Assembly: GCF_049389645.1 (NCBI RefSeq) | Contig: NZ_CP186540.1 | Coordinates: forward strand, 2,480,001 to 2,544,000 | Direction: 5' to 3' | DNA length: 64,000 nucleotides | Origin: Alkalibacterium sp049389645 | GTDB taxonomy: Bacteria; Bacillota; Bacilli; Lactobacillales; Carnobacteriaceae_A | Part shown: positions 52,822 to 61,677 of the stretch, one piece after another | How the letters are laid out: every line of letters begins with the position of its first letter | Numbering within the stretch: position 1 is the first letter of the stretch | Program-made: the position numbers and the translations under genes | Notes under the pieces: model-generated | The model's database searches: none | Told to the model about the DNA's origin: nothing | The model's input: the letters and a program-made list of their open reading frames with translations, nothing else

Positions 52822-52863
52822 GGCAGGGAATCAGACGGATCCGTCTGATTCCCTGCCATTTTT
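52822..52863 (+). terminator. Perfect 36-bp palindromic terminator
   Basis: GGCAGGGAATCAGACG, then GATC, then the exact complement, followed by ATTTTTG. All 36 bases are perfectly self-complementary. It lies just after the decayed frames, which it probably once served. Confidence 0.8.
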
Positions 52864-53148
52864 GTTACATGACTTCAGCTGTTCACTCACATCAAGAATA
52901 GGAGGGGGGCACCTAACTCGATCACTCTTCGTTCACGTCATTGCCATATAAAAGTAACTCACTACAGAATCTCCTTATAGAAAAAACAGGCACCCGTAAG
53001 TGCTGCTCGAACCACTCATTCCTTGCGTAAGCGATTCCAAAAAGAGTATACTTATTTTAAGCGGACGAATAAACTGGATCGTCCAAATGTGTAACAGTAG
53101 AAAATTGATTTAGTGAAAACTTTATTACTTAAACAAGGAGGAAAAAAC

Positions 53149-53886
53149 ATGTTAGATGTCAAAAACAAATGGGTACTCGTCACTGGAGCCAGCCGGGGAA
53201 TCGGGCGGGAGATTGCACTCGCCATGGCGAAACAAGGGGCGAATGTCATCGTCCACAGCCGGGATCTGGCGCACACAGAAGACTTAGTCGAAGAAATCAA
53301 AGGACTTGGTGTGGACGTTTTTGCTGTAGCGGCAGAATTGTCGAATGAAGAAGAAGTCAGAAAAATGGCCGATACGGTTTTAGAAAAAGCAACGGTGGAT
53401 ATTCTGTTCAACAATGCAGGCGTCATGTCAAAGTTTCAGAACCCTCAATGGCAAGTGGATGCCAGTGAGTATGTCCGGACGTATCAGATCAATGTGATCG
53501 CTCCAATGATCCTGTTAGAGAAGTTACTGCCGGGCATGTTGGAACAAAAATTCGGACGCATCATCAACACCACCAGTATCGTCAAGAACCAGCCGGCAAT
53601 AGGGGCTTATGTTGCGTCAAAAGCCGCGCTGGATAAACTCGCCCTGGACTACGCTGGGAGACTGAAAGCCAAAAACGTCATGATCAATTCCGTCTACCCC
53701 GGCTGGATCAAAACAGACCTGGGCGGAGAAAAAGCACCGCATGACGTGGAGACCGTTATCCCCGGAATGATCATCGGTGCCTTTGTACCCAAAGGATTCA
53801 CTGGACAGTGGCTGGAAGCTCAAGATTATAGCGGGAAGAGTTTGGAAGAGGCATTAGAAATTTTAAACAACGATAGTAATAATTAA
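53149..53886 (+). CDS. Short-chain dehydrogenase/reductase
   Basis: A 245-residue classical SDR, an NAD(P)-dependent oxidoreductase. The cofactor motif is TGASRGIG near residue 14, and IVHSRD with its Arg after the second strand suggests NADP preference. NNAG lies near residue 85. The catalytic Ser-Tyr-Lys is TTSIVKNQPAIGAYVASKAA. SVYPGWIKTDLGG follows the active site. The start is ATG 53149, 7 bp after AAGGAGG; the upstream GTG would add 12 unconserved residues. The substrate is unknown. The gene is alone; a hairpin (53893-53929, TAAGCCTCTATTTCA with its near-complement) follows but has no T run. Its GC content is higher than that of the island after it. Confidence 0.88.
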   Translation: MLDVKNKWVLVTGASRGIGREIALAMAKQGANVIVHSRDLAHTEDLVEEIKGLGVDVFAVAAELSNEEEVRKMADTVLEKATVDILFNNAGVMSKFQNPQWQVDASEYVRTYQINVIAPMILLEKLLPGMLEQKFGRIINTTSIVKNQPAIGAYVASKAALDKLALDYAGRLKAKNVMINSVYPGWIKTDLGGEKAPHDVETVIPGMIIGAFVPKGFTGQWLEAQDYSGKSLEEALEILNNDSNN

Positions 53887-54069
53887 TCAGCGTAAGCCTC
53901 TATTTCATGAATTGTGAAGTAGAGGCTTATATCTCAAAATTGGTTATAGATTTGACAAAATGGATAAGGATTTAAGCGGCGGTATATGGAAGTATTTAAA
54001 GTAATCTCATAACTATTACACTTTTGTGATATATTAAATTTAACAACACTTAAAGTGAGGTGATCTAGA

Positions 54070-55818
54070 ATGAAAATAAATTCTCCAGTTATTTATGAAA
54101 TGGATTATAGTATTAAGAGTATTGATGTAATTAGAGAAGATAACTCTAAAGAAAATAATCGATTAATTTTTAATTATCCAACCGTTTATATCATTAATCA
54201 TAGAGAAAAGTCAGGCATTTCTGTATACATAGGAGAAACAACTGATATTTATAGAAGAACAATTGAACATATTGACACTGACTCAAAAGAGAGAGACGAC
54301 TGGGCTATTATGAAGTCTGCATCTGATGCCAAAATGTTTGTTGTGGGACATGAGATGTTTAATAAGTCGTTAACATTAGATATTGAAAATCGCCTGATGT
54401 TATATCTATCCAGCGTTGATGGAATAAGTACGGTTTATAACAGAAGAAGCAATGAGCAAAACGAATATTATACTTCTCAGTACCTAGATGATATTTTTTC
54501 TAAGGTCTGGAAGAAATTAAGAAGTAAAAACAGAAAGTTGTTTCCAATTGAGAGTGTAATAAAAGACTCCGCTCTATTTAAAGCTTCTCCTTTTCACAAG
54601 TTGACCAGAGAACAAATGGATGCTAAAACGATTATTTATCACAAGATTGTTTCTGCACTAACACGTGATTTAGATAGTCAACTCATTTTCGTTGATGGAG
54701 AAGCCGGAACAGGTAAGACTGTTTTATTGAGTAGTTTATTCTATGATTTATTTCAATATACTGAAGAACAGGATCCGATATTTCGTTCTACTAATAACTA
54801 TCTACTAGTTAATCACGATGAACAGCTACTCATTTACGATCAGATAATGAAAAAATTAGGCGTAACAAAACGTTATGATCCAAGCGTTATGAAACCGACC
54901 AGCTTTATTAATAAATTCAGTACTGATGAGAAAGCTGATATTGTTCTAATTGATGAAGGACACTTGCTTCTTACCCAAGGTAAACAGTCGTATAAAGGTA
55001 ACAATCATTTAGATGACATATTAGCTAGAGCAAAAGTCGTCATACTGATTTTTGACAAGAACCAAATACTCACCACTGAACAATATTGGGAAGAACATAA
55101 ACTTATTGATTATCAGGGTAAAGCTTTAGCAAATAAAAATTATATCGAATTGAGAAACCAAATCAGAATTAATTCCAACAAAGACACTATAAAGTGGATT
55201 AGAGATATAATTGACAAGAAAACAATTAACAACATTCCTTATGACGATATATATGACTTGAAAATTTTAGAATCTCCAAGACATTTAGAACAACTCATCA
55301 ATAATAAAGCCTCTGATAAAAACAACGGATTATCAAGATTACTAGCAACTTATGATTGGCCGTATCATGCAGCAAATCTCGATGAGAATGATCAGTACTG
55401 GAAAGTGAAAATAGGTGATTGGAGCAAACCTTGGAATTTACTTGGTCATGAACCAAAAGATATTAAAAAGAAAAACAAAGGGATGGCATGGGCTGAGCAG
55501 GAACAGACAATTAATCAAGTCGGATCTACTTTTACTATTCAAGGTTTCGACTTAAATTATGCTGGGGTAATAATTGGTCCCTCTGTTATATACAGAAACG
55601 GTGAAATCAAATACAATCCAGATGCTAGTTCAAATAAAAAAGCTACTAGAAACAGGACACTAGAAGATGGTTCGAAAAAGAAATTTAGCGATATCTTTTT
55701 GAAAAACGAGTTAAATGTTTTGCTGACTCGGGGTGTAAATGGTCTTTATATTTATGCTGTTGATAAAGAGCTCAGAGAAGCATTGCTCGAAGCCCAAAAA
55801 CAAGGGGAGATTCTATAA
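54070..55818 (+). CDS. GIY-YIG nuclease fused to DUF2075 helicase-like domain
   Basis: A 582-residue two-domain protein. The N-terminal about 130 residues look like a GIY-YIG nuclease: TVYIINHREKSGISVYIGET, then DIYRRTIEH with the expected Arg, and the later Glu in DIENRLMLYL. After a linker, the DUF2075 P-loop domain has GEAGTGKT at residues 210-217 and Walker B VLIDEGH with Asp295-Glu296. LRNQIRINS and the end TRGVNGLYIYAVD match the later superfamily 1 helicase motifs (VI-like TRG). DUF2075 domains are related to Schlafen-type helicases, and such fusions occur in defence contexts. The next gene starts immediately after the stop. The DNA is clearly more AT-rich than the SDR gene, suggesting transfer. 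AAAGTGAGGTG lies upstream of the ATG. Confidence 0.82.
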   Translation: MKINSPVIYEMDYSIKSIDVIREDNSKENNRLIFNYPTVYIINHREKSGISVYIGETTDIYRRTIEHIDTDSKERDDWAIMKSASDAKMFVVGHEMFNKSLTLDIENRLMLYLSSVDGISTVYNRRSNEQNEYYTSQYLDDIFSKVWKKLRSKNRKLFPIESVIKDSALFKASPFHKLTREQMDAKTIIYHKIVSALTRDLDSQLIFVDGEAGTGKTVLLSSLFYDLFQYTEEQDPIFRSTNNYLLVNHDEQLLIYDQIMKKLGVTKRYDPSVMKPTSFINKFSTDEKADIVLIDEGHLLLTQGKQSYKGNNHLDDILARAKVVILIFDKNQILTTEQYWEEHKLIDYQGKALANKNYIELRNQIRINSNKDTIKWIRDIIDKKTINNIPYDDIYDLKILESPRHLEQLINNKASDKNNGLSRLLATYDWPYHAANLDENDQYWKVKIGDWSKPWNLLGHEPKDIKKKNKGMAWAEQEQTINQVGSTFTIQGFDLNYAGVIIGPSVIYRNGEIKYNPDASSNKKATRNRTLEDGSKKKFSDIFLKNELNVLLTRGVNGLYIYAVDKELREALLEAQKQGEIL

Positions 55819-56160
55819 ATGGATGATATAACTGAATTAATTACTTTAATAAACGAATTTCGCGATGAGAGAGACTGGCGCCAATTTCATAATCCCAAAG
55901 ATTTGGCTATCTCGATATCTTTAGAAGCATCCGAATTACTTGAAAATTTTCAATGGAAAGAAAGCGAAGACGCTATTCAGAAAAATAAGAATGACATTGA
56001 AAAAGAACTGGCGGACATTTTGATTTATTCTCTCATGTTAAGTTCTGATTTAAACTTGGATGTTAAAAATATCATTAAGAAAAAGTTAAATGAAAATGGA
56101 CATAAATATCCAGTTAATAAGAGCAAAGGATCGAATGTAAAATACACGAACTTTGATTAA
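55819..56160 (+). CDS. MazG-like nucleotide pyrophosphohydrolase
   Basis: A 113-residue all-alpha NTP pyrophosphohydrolase. The motif pattern EASELLENFQWKESEDA... and EKELADILIYSLMLSSDL gives the ExxE(12-28)ExxD magnesium site. FRDERDWRQFHNPKDLAISI before it is typical of the MazG/RS21-C6-like branch. Such enzymes hydrolyse (d)NTPs to the monophosphate and pyrophosphate. The ATG directly follows the stop of the DUF2075 gene with no gap, and its ribosome binding site (AGGGGAG) lies inside that gene, so the two are translated together. A joint role, for example clearing modified nucleotides or depleting nucleotides during phage infection, is inference. A strong terminator follows. Confidence 0.88.
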   Translation: MDDITELITLINEFRDERDWRQFHNPKDLAISISLEASELLENFQWKESEDAIQKNKNDIEKELADILIYSLMLSSDLNLDVKNIIKKKLNENGHKYPVNKSKGSNVKYTNFD

Positions 56161-56161
56161 C

Positions 56162-56207
56162 AAAAACCCATTTTGTAATAAGTTATCTTATTACAAAATG
56201 GGTTTTT
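56162..56207 (+). terminator. Terminator of the DUF2075-MazG unit
   Basis: A perfect 21-bp stem (AAAAACCCATTTTGTAATAA plus G with its complement) around TTAT, ending in TTTTT. It would work in both directions. Confidence 0.88.
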
Positions 56208-56384
56208 CATTCATTTTAAAACTCTTTTTTTAATCCAATAGAACTATTCTGTACCTATATTCTACCGCATTCAGCCATTACTACATTGTAATAAAATCAG
56301 AAGTATTCTATACTTTAATAAGTAACGGTAATAAATAGATGCAACTAGTATTAAATAAAAATCATGGAATAAGTAGGTGTCAAC

Positions 56385-58949
56385 TTGAGTGAATTAGAAT
56401 CGTTTTCGGATTTGTTTCAGAATAAATTATTTAGAATACCGGACTATCAAAGAGGGTACGCCTGGAAAAAAAACCAGCTCATAGATTTCTGGGATGATGT
56501 CATGCATTTGCAGGAGGATAGATACCACTATACGGGACTACTTTCTTTAAAAGAGATCCCAAAATCAGAGACACGTCATTGGACCAATGACCAATGGTTG
56601 ATCCACAATAGAGGATACAAAGCATACCACGTAGTTGATGGACAACAACGATTGACAACATTCTCTATTTTAATGAATGAGATTTTATCGTTTATTAAAC
56701 AATTAGAAGTAAACGAAGGAAAATCTGAAGATGAGATCGTTATTAATTATGAAACTTTGGCATCTATACGCTCTAAGTATATTTCGCAAAAAAGACCGCC
56801 TCATAATATAGTTACAACCTATTTGTTCGGCTATGAAATAGATAACCCTAGTGCTGATTATTTGACACATGAAGTGTTTAATGAGCCTCATAGTGGGACA
56901 TTAATAGAAACGTATTACACTAAAAATTTAAAATTTGCTAAAACATTCTTTTCGGATTGCCTAGCTAATCTCTATGTGCTAGAAGGAATCGACGGCATAG
57001 AAAATCTTTACCAGAAGCTGACCTTTCAGTTGATGTTTAACATCCACGAAATTGAGAAAGATTATGACGTCTATGTTGCATTCGAAACCATGAACAACCG
57101 CGGAAAAAAATTGTCTAACTTGGAATTACTAAAAAACCGCCTTATTTATTTGACTACTTTGTATGATAATAATCAGCTGGACAGTACCGACAAAGATGAA
57201 CTCAGAAAACAAGTTAACAATGCCTGGAAAGAAGTCTATTATCAGTTAGGTAGAAATCAGAATACACCTTTAGCCGATGATGATTTTTTAAGAGCACATT
57301 GGTCTATTTATTTTCAGTATACGCGTAATACAGGTACGGATTATATTGATGTTCTTCTAAAAAAATTCTCGGCACTGAACATATACGACAAACATATTGT
57401 ATTGTTAGAAGAAGAAACGACTGAACCTATTACTGATGACCTCATAATTGAAGATGATACTGAAGAAAATTATGAAGAGGCTCCTTCAATCAATGTAAGT
57501 AAATTGACGCCATTAGAAATTCGTTCGTACGTTAATAGTTTAAAAGACATCTCTCAATACTGGTTTTTGACACATTTCCCTGAACAGAGCGATTTGAGCT
57601 CTGAAGAAAAAATATGGCTTGGAAGACTAAACAGAATTGGAATAGGCTATTTCAGACCTATCATAGCTCTTTCTTTACTGCCTGAATTGAATATTACAGA
57701 AGATGAGCGTGTCTCTTTATTCTCAGCTGTTGAGCGTTTTATCTTTATTTGTTTCAGAATGGGTACATTACAATCAAATTATAAGAGCAGTTATTACTAT
57801 CGAGCAGGCCGTTCTCTTTACAATGGAGAAATCGACGTTCACGATATAATACAGTCATTAAATCAGACCGTGAGTGAAGATCTAAATGTTGTCTTGAAAA
57901 ACTTCTCAGCTAAAATGGACACTCGTTTCTCAAAACATGACGGCTTTTATTCTTGGAGAGATTTAAGATATGTCCTTTATGAATATGAGTATAAAAAAGG
58001 TGAACAAACAGGTATTCAAAAAGTAGGGTGGAAACCTTTTACAGTAATAGAAAAAGACAGAGTATCGATTGAACATATCCTACCTCAGACACCAACAAAA
58101 TGGTATTGGAGAAATCAATTCAGAACATATTCGGATAACGAGATAAAATTACTGTCTGGATCTTTAGGGAACTTGCTCCCACTGTCTCAAAGTGTCAATT
58201 CTTCATTGCAAAATGACAGCTTTCCGGACAAAAAATCTCCTCGAACAACTGGTCGAAGAGGTTATAGAGATGGCTCCCATTCAGAAATCGAAGTATCTAA
58301 TGAAAACGAATGGACTGCTGATACTATTCTTGAACGTGGAATTACATTGCTAAAATTCATGGAAAAACGTTGGGATTTCTCTTTTGAAAATGAAAATCAA
58401 ATGCTTGATTTTTTGCATATTGATTTTGTTAAAGATGACAGGGCAGAGGTTCCAGAAATCCCTGAAGAAATTACATTACCGCTTGACGATGAAGAAAATA
58501 AAGATACCGCAAAAATCACAACCTCTGAGTTCCAACTGGATTTTTGGACAGAGTACGTCAATTATTGTATTGAAATTAATAGAGATAAAGAGATTACTCC
58601 AGAGACTCCCCAATCTCATAATTGGTATGTAGTATGTAATAGTAACAAAGATTACCATATTTTCTATAATGTCATAAACAGAAGAACGCTTCGCGTAGGT
58701 ATATATGCTAATAACCAAAAAGTATTTCAATCTATAGAAAACCATAAAGAAAAAATAGAAGAAATATTTGGCTTTGAGCTGGATTGGTATACAAGTAAAC
58801 CCAGTACTACTGCTAAACGTGTATTGTATTCCACTACTACAGATTTATACGATAGAAACAAAGATCACCAGCATTTTGACTGGTTAATTTCTCATTATGA
58901 TAAATTAAAGTTGGCTCTAGATACAATTGAACCTATTAGAAACAGATAA
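56385..58949 (+). CDS. GmrSD-like DUF262/DUF1524 protein
   Basis: An 854-residue single-chain protein of the type IV restriction GmrSD kind. The N-terminal DUF262 domain has FRIPDYQRGYAWKKNQLIDF, and VVDGQQRLTTFSI with DGQQR at residues 85-89, the ParB-like nucleotide-binding motif. EKDYDVYVAFETMNNRGKKL and LELLKNRL are also typical. The C-terminal DUF1524 domain has SIEHILPQTPTKW with His564, LGNLLPLSQSVNSSLQ, and DSFPDKKSPR, the His-Me-finger (HNH) nuclease region. About 170 further residues follow and may be a target-recognition domain. GmrSD cleaves phage DNA with glucosylated or otherwise modified bases. The start is TTG behind TAGGTG. It stands next to the DUF2075-MazG unit in AT-rich DNA but after a terminator, so it is probably transcribed on its own. 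Confidence 0.85.
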   Translation: MSELESFSDLFQNKLFRIPDYQRGYAWKKNQLIDFWDDVMHLQEDRYHYTGLLSLKEIPKSETRHWTNDQWLIHNRGYKAYHVVDGQQRLTTFSILMNEILSFIKQLEVNEGKSEDEIVINYETLASIRSKYISQKRPPHNIVTTYLFGYEIDNPSADYLTHEVFNEPHSGTLIETYYTKNLKFAKTFFSDCLANLYVLEGIDGIENLYQKLTFQLMFNIHEIEKDYDVYVAFETMNNRGKKLSNLELLKNRLIYLTTLYDNNQLDSTDKDELRKQVNNAWKEVYYQLGRNQNTPLADDDFLRAHWSIYFQYTRNTGTDYIDVLLKKFSALNIYDKHIVLLEEETTEPITDDLIIEDDTEENYEEAPSINVSKLTPLEIRSYVNSLKDISQYWFLTHFPEQSDLSSEEKIWLGRLNRIGIGYFRPIIALSLLPELNITEDERVSLFSAVERFIFICFRMGTLQSNYKSSYYYRAGRSLYNGEIDVHDIIQSLNQTVSEDLNVVLKNFSAKMDTRFSKHDGFYSWRDLRYVLYEYEYKKGEQTGIQKVGWKPFTVIEKDRVSIEHILPQTPTKWYWRNQFRTYSDNEIKLLSGSLGNLLPLSQSVNSSLQNDSFPDKKSPRTTGRRGYRDGSHSEIEVSNENEWTADTILERGITLLKFMEKRWDFSFENENQMLDFLHIDFVKDDRAEVPEIPEEITLPLDDEENKDTAKITTSEFQLDFWTEYVNYCIEINRDKEITPETPQSHNWYVVCNSNKDYHIFYNVINRRTLRVGIYANNQKVFQSIENHKEKIEEIFGFELDWYTSKPSTTAKRVLYSTTTDLYDRNKDHQHFDWLISHYDKLKLALDTIEPIRNR

Positions 58950-58959
58950 TTTTGAAGCT

Positions 58960-58997
58960 GAACACTTACTCATCTAATAATGAGTAAGTGTTCTTTA
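58960..58997 (+). terminator. Terminator after the GmrSD-like gene
   Basis: GAACACTTACTCAT pairs perfectly over 14 bp with ATGAGTAAGTGTTC around CTAATA, followed by TTTA. The T-run is short. Confidence 0.65.
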
Positions 58998-59127
58998 CTA
59001 TGACAGCCGAAAACTAGCATAAAGCAAAAAGAGACAATATAAACTTGGAATGCATACTTTTTATGGAGAAAAAGTTTTACAAATCCCTATTCTGCCGTGA
59101 GAGCCTGATTCACCATTCTAAAAATAG

Positions 59128-59352
59128 ATCAAAAGAGTTTTTTTCCAAAATATCCGAAAATTAGTATTTAGCGATACCCTTCTTGCTGAAAGTGATACGC
59201 AGTACACGTGCCCCTGGAAAGGGTCCACTTACCATATTGCCTTTGGCGAAGAGCGTATGGAAGAAGGTGACCGGTCTTATGAGAACCCTAAAAAGGCAGA
59301 GAAGAGCATAACCGGACATATGTGTTTTGACCTAAAAACTGAAGTCAACTAG
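59128..59352 (+). pseudogene. DUF427 family protein remnant with internal deletion
   Basis: An open frame of 74 codons between stops, without a usable start. It reads LVFSDTLLAESD and then jumps to TQYTCPWKGSTYHIAFGEE, ending ITGHMCFDLKTEVN. The second part is the C-terminal half of a DUF427 (PF04248) protein, with its hallmark TCPWKG and the conserved YENPKKA..ITGH. The first part is the beginning of the domain. The roughly 25 residues normally between them (the VEGNxYFP region) are missing, consistent with a deletion between two similar SDT sequences. The gene is therefore broken at both the start and the middle. The rest of the 58.95-59.6 kb gap is AT-rich and empty. Confidence 0.6.
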
Positions 59353-59518
59353 TCCTAGCATTTAAAATGAGTATTATGAAATGATGATTTTTCAGACTTC
59401 AATATACCCAGAAATTAGTTAAAAATGTGTTTTCGATCGCATCGAAGACGTAAGACTGATCGTTTAACAATTCAAAATATCATTAAAATTTAACTTTATG
59501 AACTGATTTCTACTACAA

Positions 59519-59566
59519 AAAAATAAATACAGGAGGCTACTCAAAGGTAGACTCCTGTATTTATTT
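59519..59566 (-). terminator. Terminator after the opuAC remnant
   Basis: AAATAAATACAGGAG...CTAC and GTAG...CTCCTGTATTTATTT form a long hairpin. It is a copy of the terminator behind the intact opuAC gene at 61601. Confidence 0.8.
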
Positions 59567-59597
59567 TGTTTAACCGGTCATATTAGACAGCCAATTT

Positions 59598-60001
59598 CTA
59601 CTGCTGATCAAAACCAGGTAAGTCTTCGATCGAATCGATGTCTACATACTCAGGAACAATGACACCAACTTGAGTACCCGTCATATTGACGCCTAAATCA
59701 TCCAATTCGTTTTCGTATTCATCAACAAAGAATCCTTGTGTTGTGGGTAACCAGACGGCTACAGTCGCATCAGATTCACCAGTTGCTAGAGCCTGGAACA
59801 AAATTGCAGGCTCAACGCTCGTTTCCGTCACATCATAGCCGATCTCTTCAAGCACCAGGGAAATAATTTGACCAGATGCTCGCTCTGTATCCCAAGGGAA
59901 AGAAACAAGACCTAGTGATTCTCCTTCTAAATTATCATATGCGTCAAGCACTTGACGTGAGTTTTCTGCAATACCTGATCCAGGTTCCATGCCTGTTTCT
60001 G
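59598..60001 (-). pseudogene. Truncated, internally deleted copy of the opuAC gene
   Basis: A minus-strand frame of about 130 residues that is nearly identical to two separate parts of the intact opuAC gene 2 kb away. It keeps GMEPGSGIAENSRQVLDAYD through NLEG, then jumps directly to ESLGLVSFPWDTERAS and runs to the end. About 150 residues between are gone. The 5' part coding for the lipoprotein signal is also absent; sequence similarity stops just before MEPGSGI. No ribosome binding site precedes the remaining ATG. It therefore cannot make a normal binding protein. Several substitutions against the intact copy show that it is not brand new. Confidence 0.8.
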
Positions 60002-60008
60002 TATGCAG

Positions 60009-61112
60009 TTAAAGCTGTTTATTCTGAAGTTTTTTTCTTGTGTGGACTCTAAGTTTTAAAATTTCGATACCGTGAATCACTAAAACGCGCAAGGATGCGT
60101 AAAAGGGCACCGCCAGAATCATTCCGATGAGTCCGATTAATTGTCCTGCAATTAAAATAAGAAAAATAATTGTCAAAGGATGAATCTTCAATTTTTTTCC
60201 AATAACTTGAGGGGCAATGAGGTTACTTTCTATCTGCTGAATTACCACTACAGCTCCGACAGTCAGCAAAGTTACAATTGGAGACGTGAACAAAGCGACC
60301 ATTACTGCGGGGATACTTCCAATCCAAGGGCCAAAATAGGGGATGATATTTGTCAAGCCGGCTATCACTGCCAGAAGCAAGGCGTAGTCCAGGCCAATCA
60401 GAAGAAATGCGATAAAACATAGAATCCCTACAAAAAGACAAACAATCCCTTGTCCTTGAATATAAGAGGAGAGCGTGTAATCAATCTCTTTTAACACTCT
60501 ACGCACTTCAGCTTGCTGTTCTGTATGAAACAGCTTGACAAAGTCATTTTGAAAGTTACTCGAGTCCTTTAGCAAATAAAATAAGAGAATGGGCAAGAGA
60601 ACCAGAACAAATAGAGCGCTGGCTACAGTTCCAATCAGTGAGCCAAATCCGCTGACCAGACCTCTTCCCATACTATTCAGTGTGTCTGTTGCTGTTTTAA
60701 TATAACCTTCTATGTCAATAAACTGTCCATCCTGAAGCTGACTAATGCGATTAAATAAATCAATTTCAAGAGCCCAGTCCTCAATTCCGGAAATAATAGC
60801 TGGTATATTAGTAGCTAAACTGATCATCTGCTCCTGTAGAATCGGGCCAAGAAGAGCCAAACTGAACAAAATACCTCCGATTAATATGACATACATAATA
60901 AGAATGGAGACGCCCCTAGGCAGTTTTTTACTCAGTAGATTGACAAACGGCCGGAGCAGGTAAAATAGAAATCCAGATAGAACGAGAGGAATAAACATCG
61001 TTTGAAAGGCAATACGAAAAGGGGTAAAAAACCAGCTGATCTGGCTGCCCATAAAGATTATTAAAAAGAGTAGTAATATATTTTTTCCAATTTTAAAGAA
61101 TTTATCGTCCAT
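60009..61112 (-). CDS. AI-2E family membrane transporter
   Basis: A 367-residue membrane protein of the AI-2E/PerM family (PF01594) with about eight helices. The N-terminal pair (ILLLFLIIFMGSQISWFF, FIPLVLSGFLFYLLRPFV) and the central hydrophilic part with DWALEIDLFNRISQL are typical. The conserved C-terminal region includes YIQGQGIVCLFVGILCFIAF, LTNIIPYFGPWIGSIPA and QQIESNLIAPQVIGKKLKIH, then the basic tail HTRKKLQNKQL. Members were first linked to autoinducer-2 export, but some act as Na+/H+ antiporters; either could apply in this salt-adapted context. GAAGGAGC lies before the ATG. The gene sits between the two opuAC copies, so a rearrangement has placed it there. Confidence 0.88.
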   Translation of the reverse strand: MDDKFFKIGKNILLLFLIIFMGSQISWFFTPFRIAFQTMFIPLVLSGFLFYLLRPFVNLLSKKLPRGVSILIMYVILIGGILFSLALLGPILQEQMISLATNIPAIISGIEDWALEIDLFNRISQLQDGQFIDIEGYIKTATDTLNSMGRGLVSGFGSLIGTVASALFVLVLLPILLFYLLKDSSNFQNDFVKLFHTEQQAEVRRVLKEIDYTLSSYIQGQGIVCLFVGILCFIAFLLIGLDYALLLAVIAGLTNIIPYFGPWIGSIPAVMVALFTSPIVTLLTVGAVVVIQQIESNLIAPQVIGKKLKIHPLTIIFLILIAGQLIGLIGMILAVPFYASLRVLVIHGIEILKLRVHTRKKLQNKQL

Positions 61113-61600
61113 TTTAATGCTCCTTCGTTTTCATATAATAAATAGGCGTGCGTAATCTATATTTAGACACATTATAACATAAGATGAAGGGTTGCAATGA
61201 CAGAATTAATAACCATGGGTTTGACTATAGTTGGCGGAATAAATAAAGAGACACGTGCAATATAACACCCGATAAACATTGAGTCTAGTCAACATATGCC
61301 GGGTATTGGCTGATGCTTTTTTAACTCTGCAGGTACCATCAAAAATCATAGAGGAGTTTTACAAATGTTGATTGAAAAGTAATCATAAAGCGTGTCAAAT
61401 GAATGTCAAAGAAATCAGCGATAAAACTTTTAGTGGAGTCTCAAGTGAAGTCATAGGTTATTAAAGGTATTTATTGGGAATGACATACCTTCTGAAATTC
61501 TTGATAGTACAATCTTGTAAGCGGTGGGGCAGAGTCGAGTAATTCTAATGCATTGCAAGAAATTTCTATTTCTTATTGAACTGAATTTGACTGAATAACA
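61113..61600. other. Gap between the AI-2E gene and opuAC
   Basis: No gene is supported. On the minus strand TATAAT (61176-61171) with TTGCAA 15 bp upstream (61197-61192) is a possible AI-2E promoter. ACCCG...CGGGT (about 61270-61310) is a loose inverted repeat. A plus-strand frame of 21 codons from about 61400 (MNVKEISDKTFSGVSSEVIG) is too short to call and may be a relic. Confidence 0.4.
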
Positions 61601-61646
61601 AAATAAATACAGGAGGCTACGCAAAGGTAGACTCCTGTATTTATTT
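61601..61646 (-). terminator. Terminator of opuAC
   Basis: AAATAAATACAGGAG...CTAC with GTAG...CTCCTGTATTTATTT around a short loop, with T residues in both directions. It is duplicated at 59519. Confidence 0.85.
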
Positions 61647-61677
61647 TGATTAACCGGTTATACTTCACAGCCAATGA

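Noticed and set aside
54070..58949. Prophage
   Set aside because: No integrase, portal, capsid or lysis genes and no attachment repeats are visible; the content fits a defence island better.
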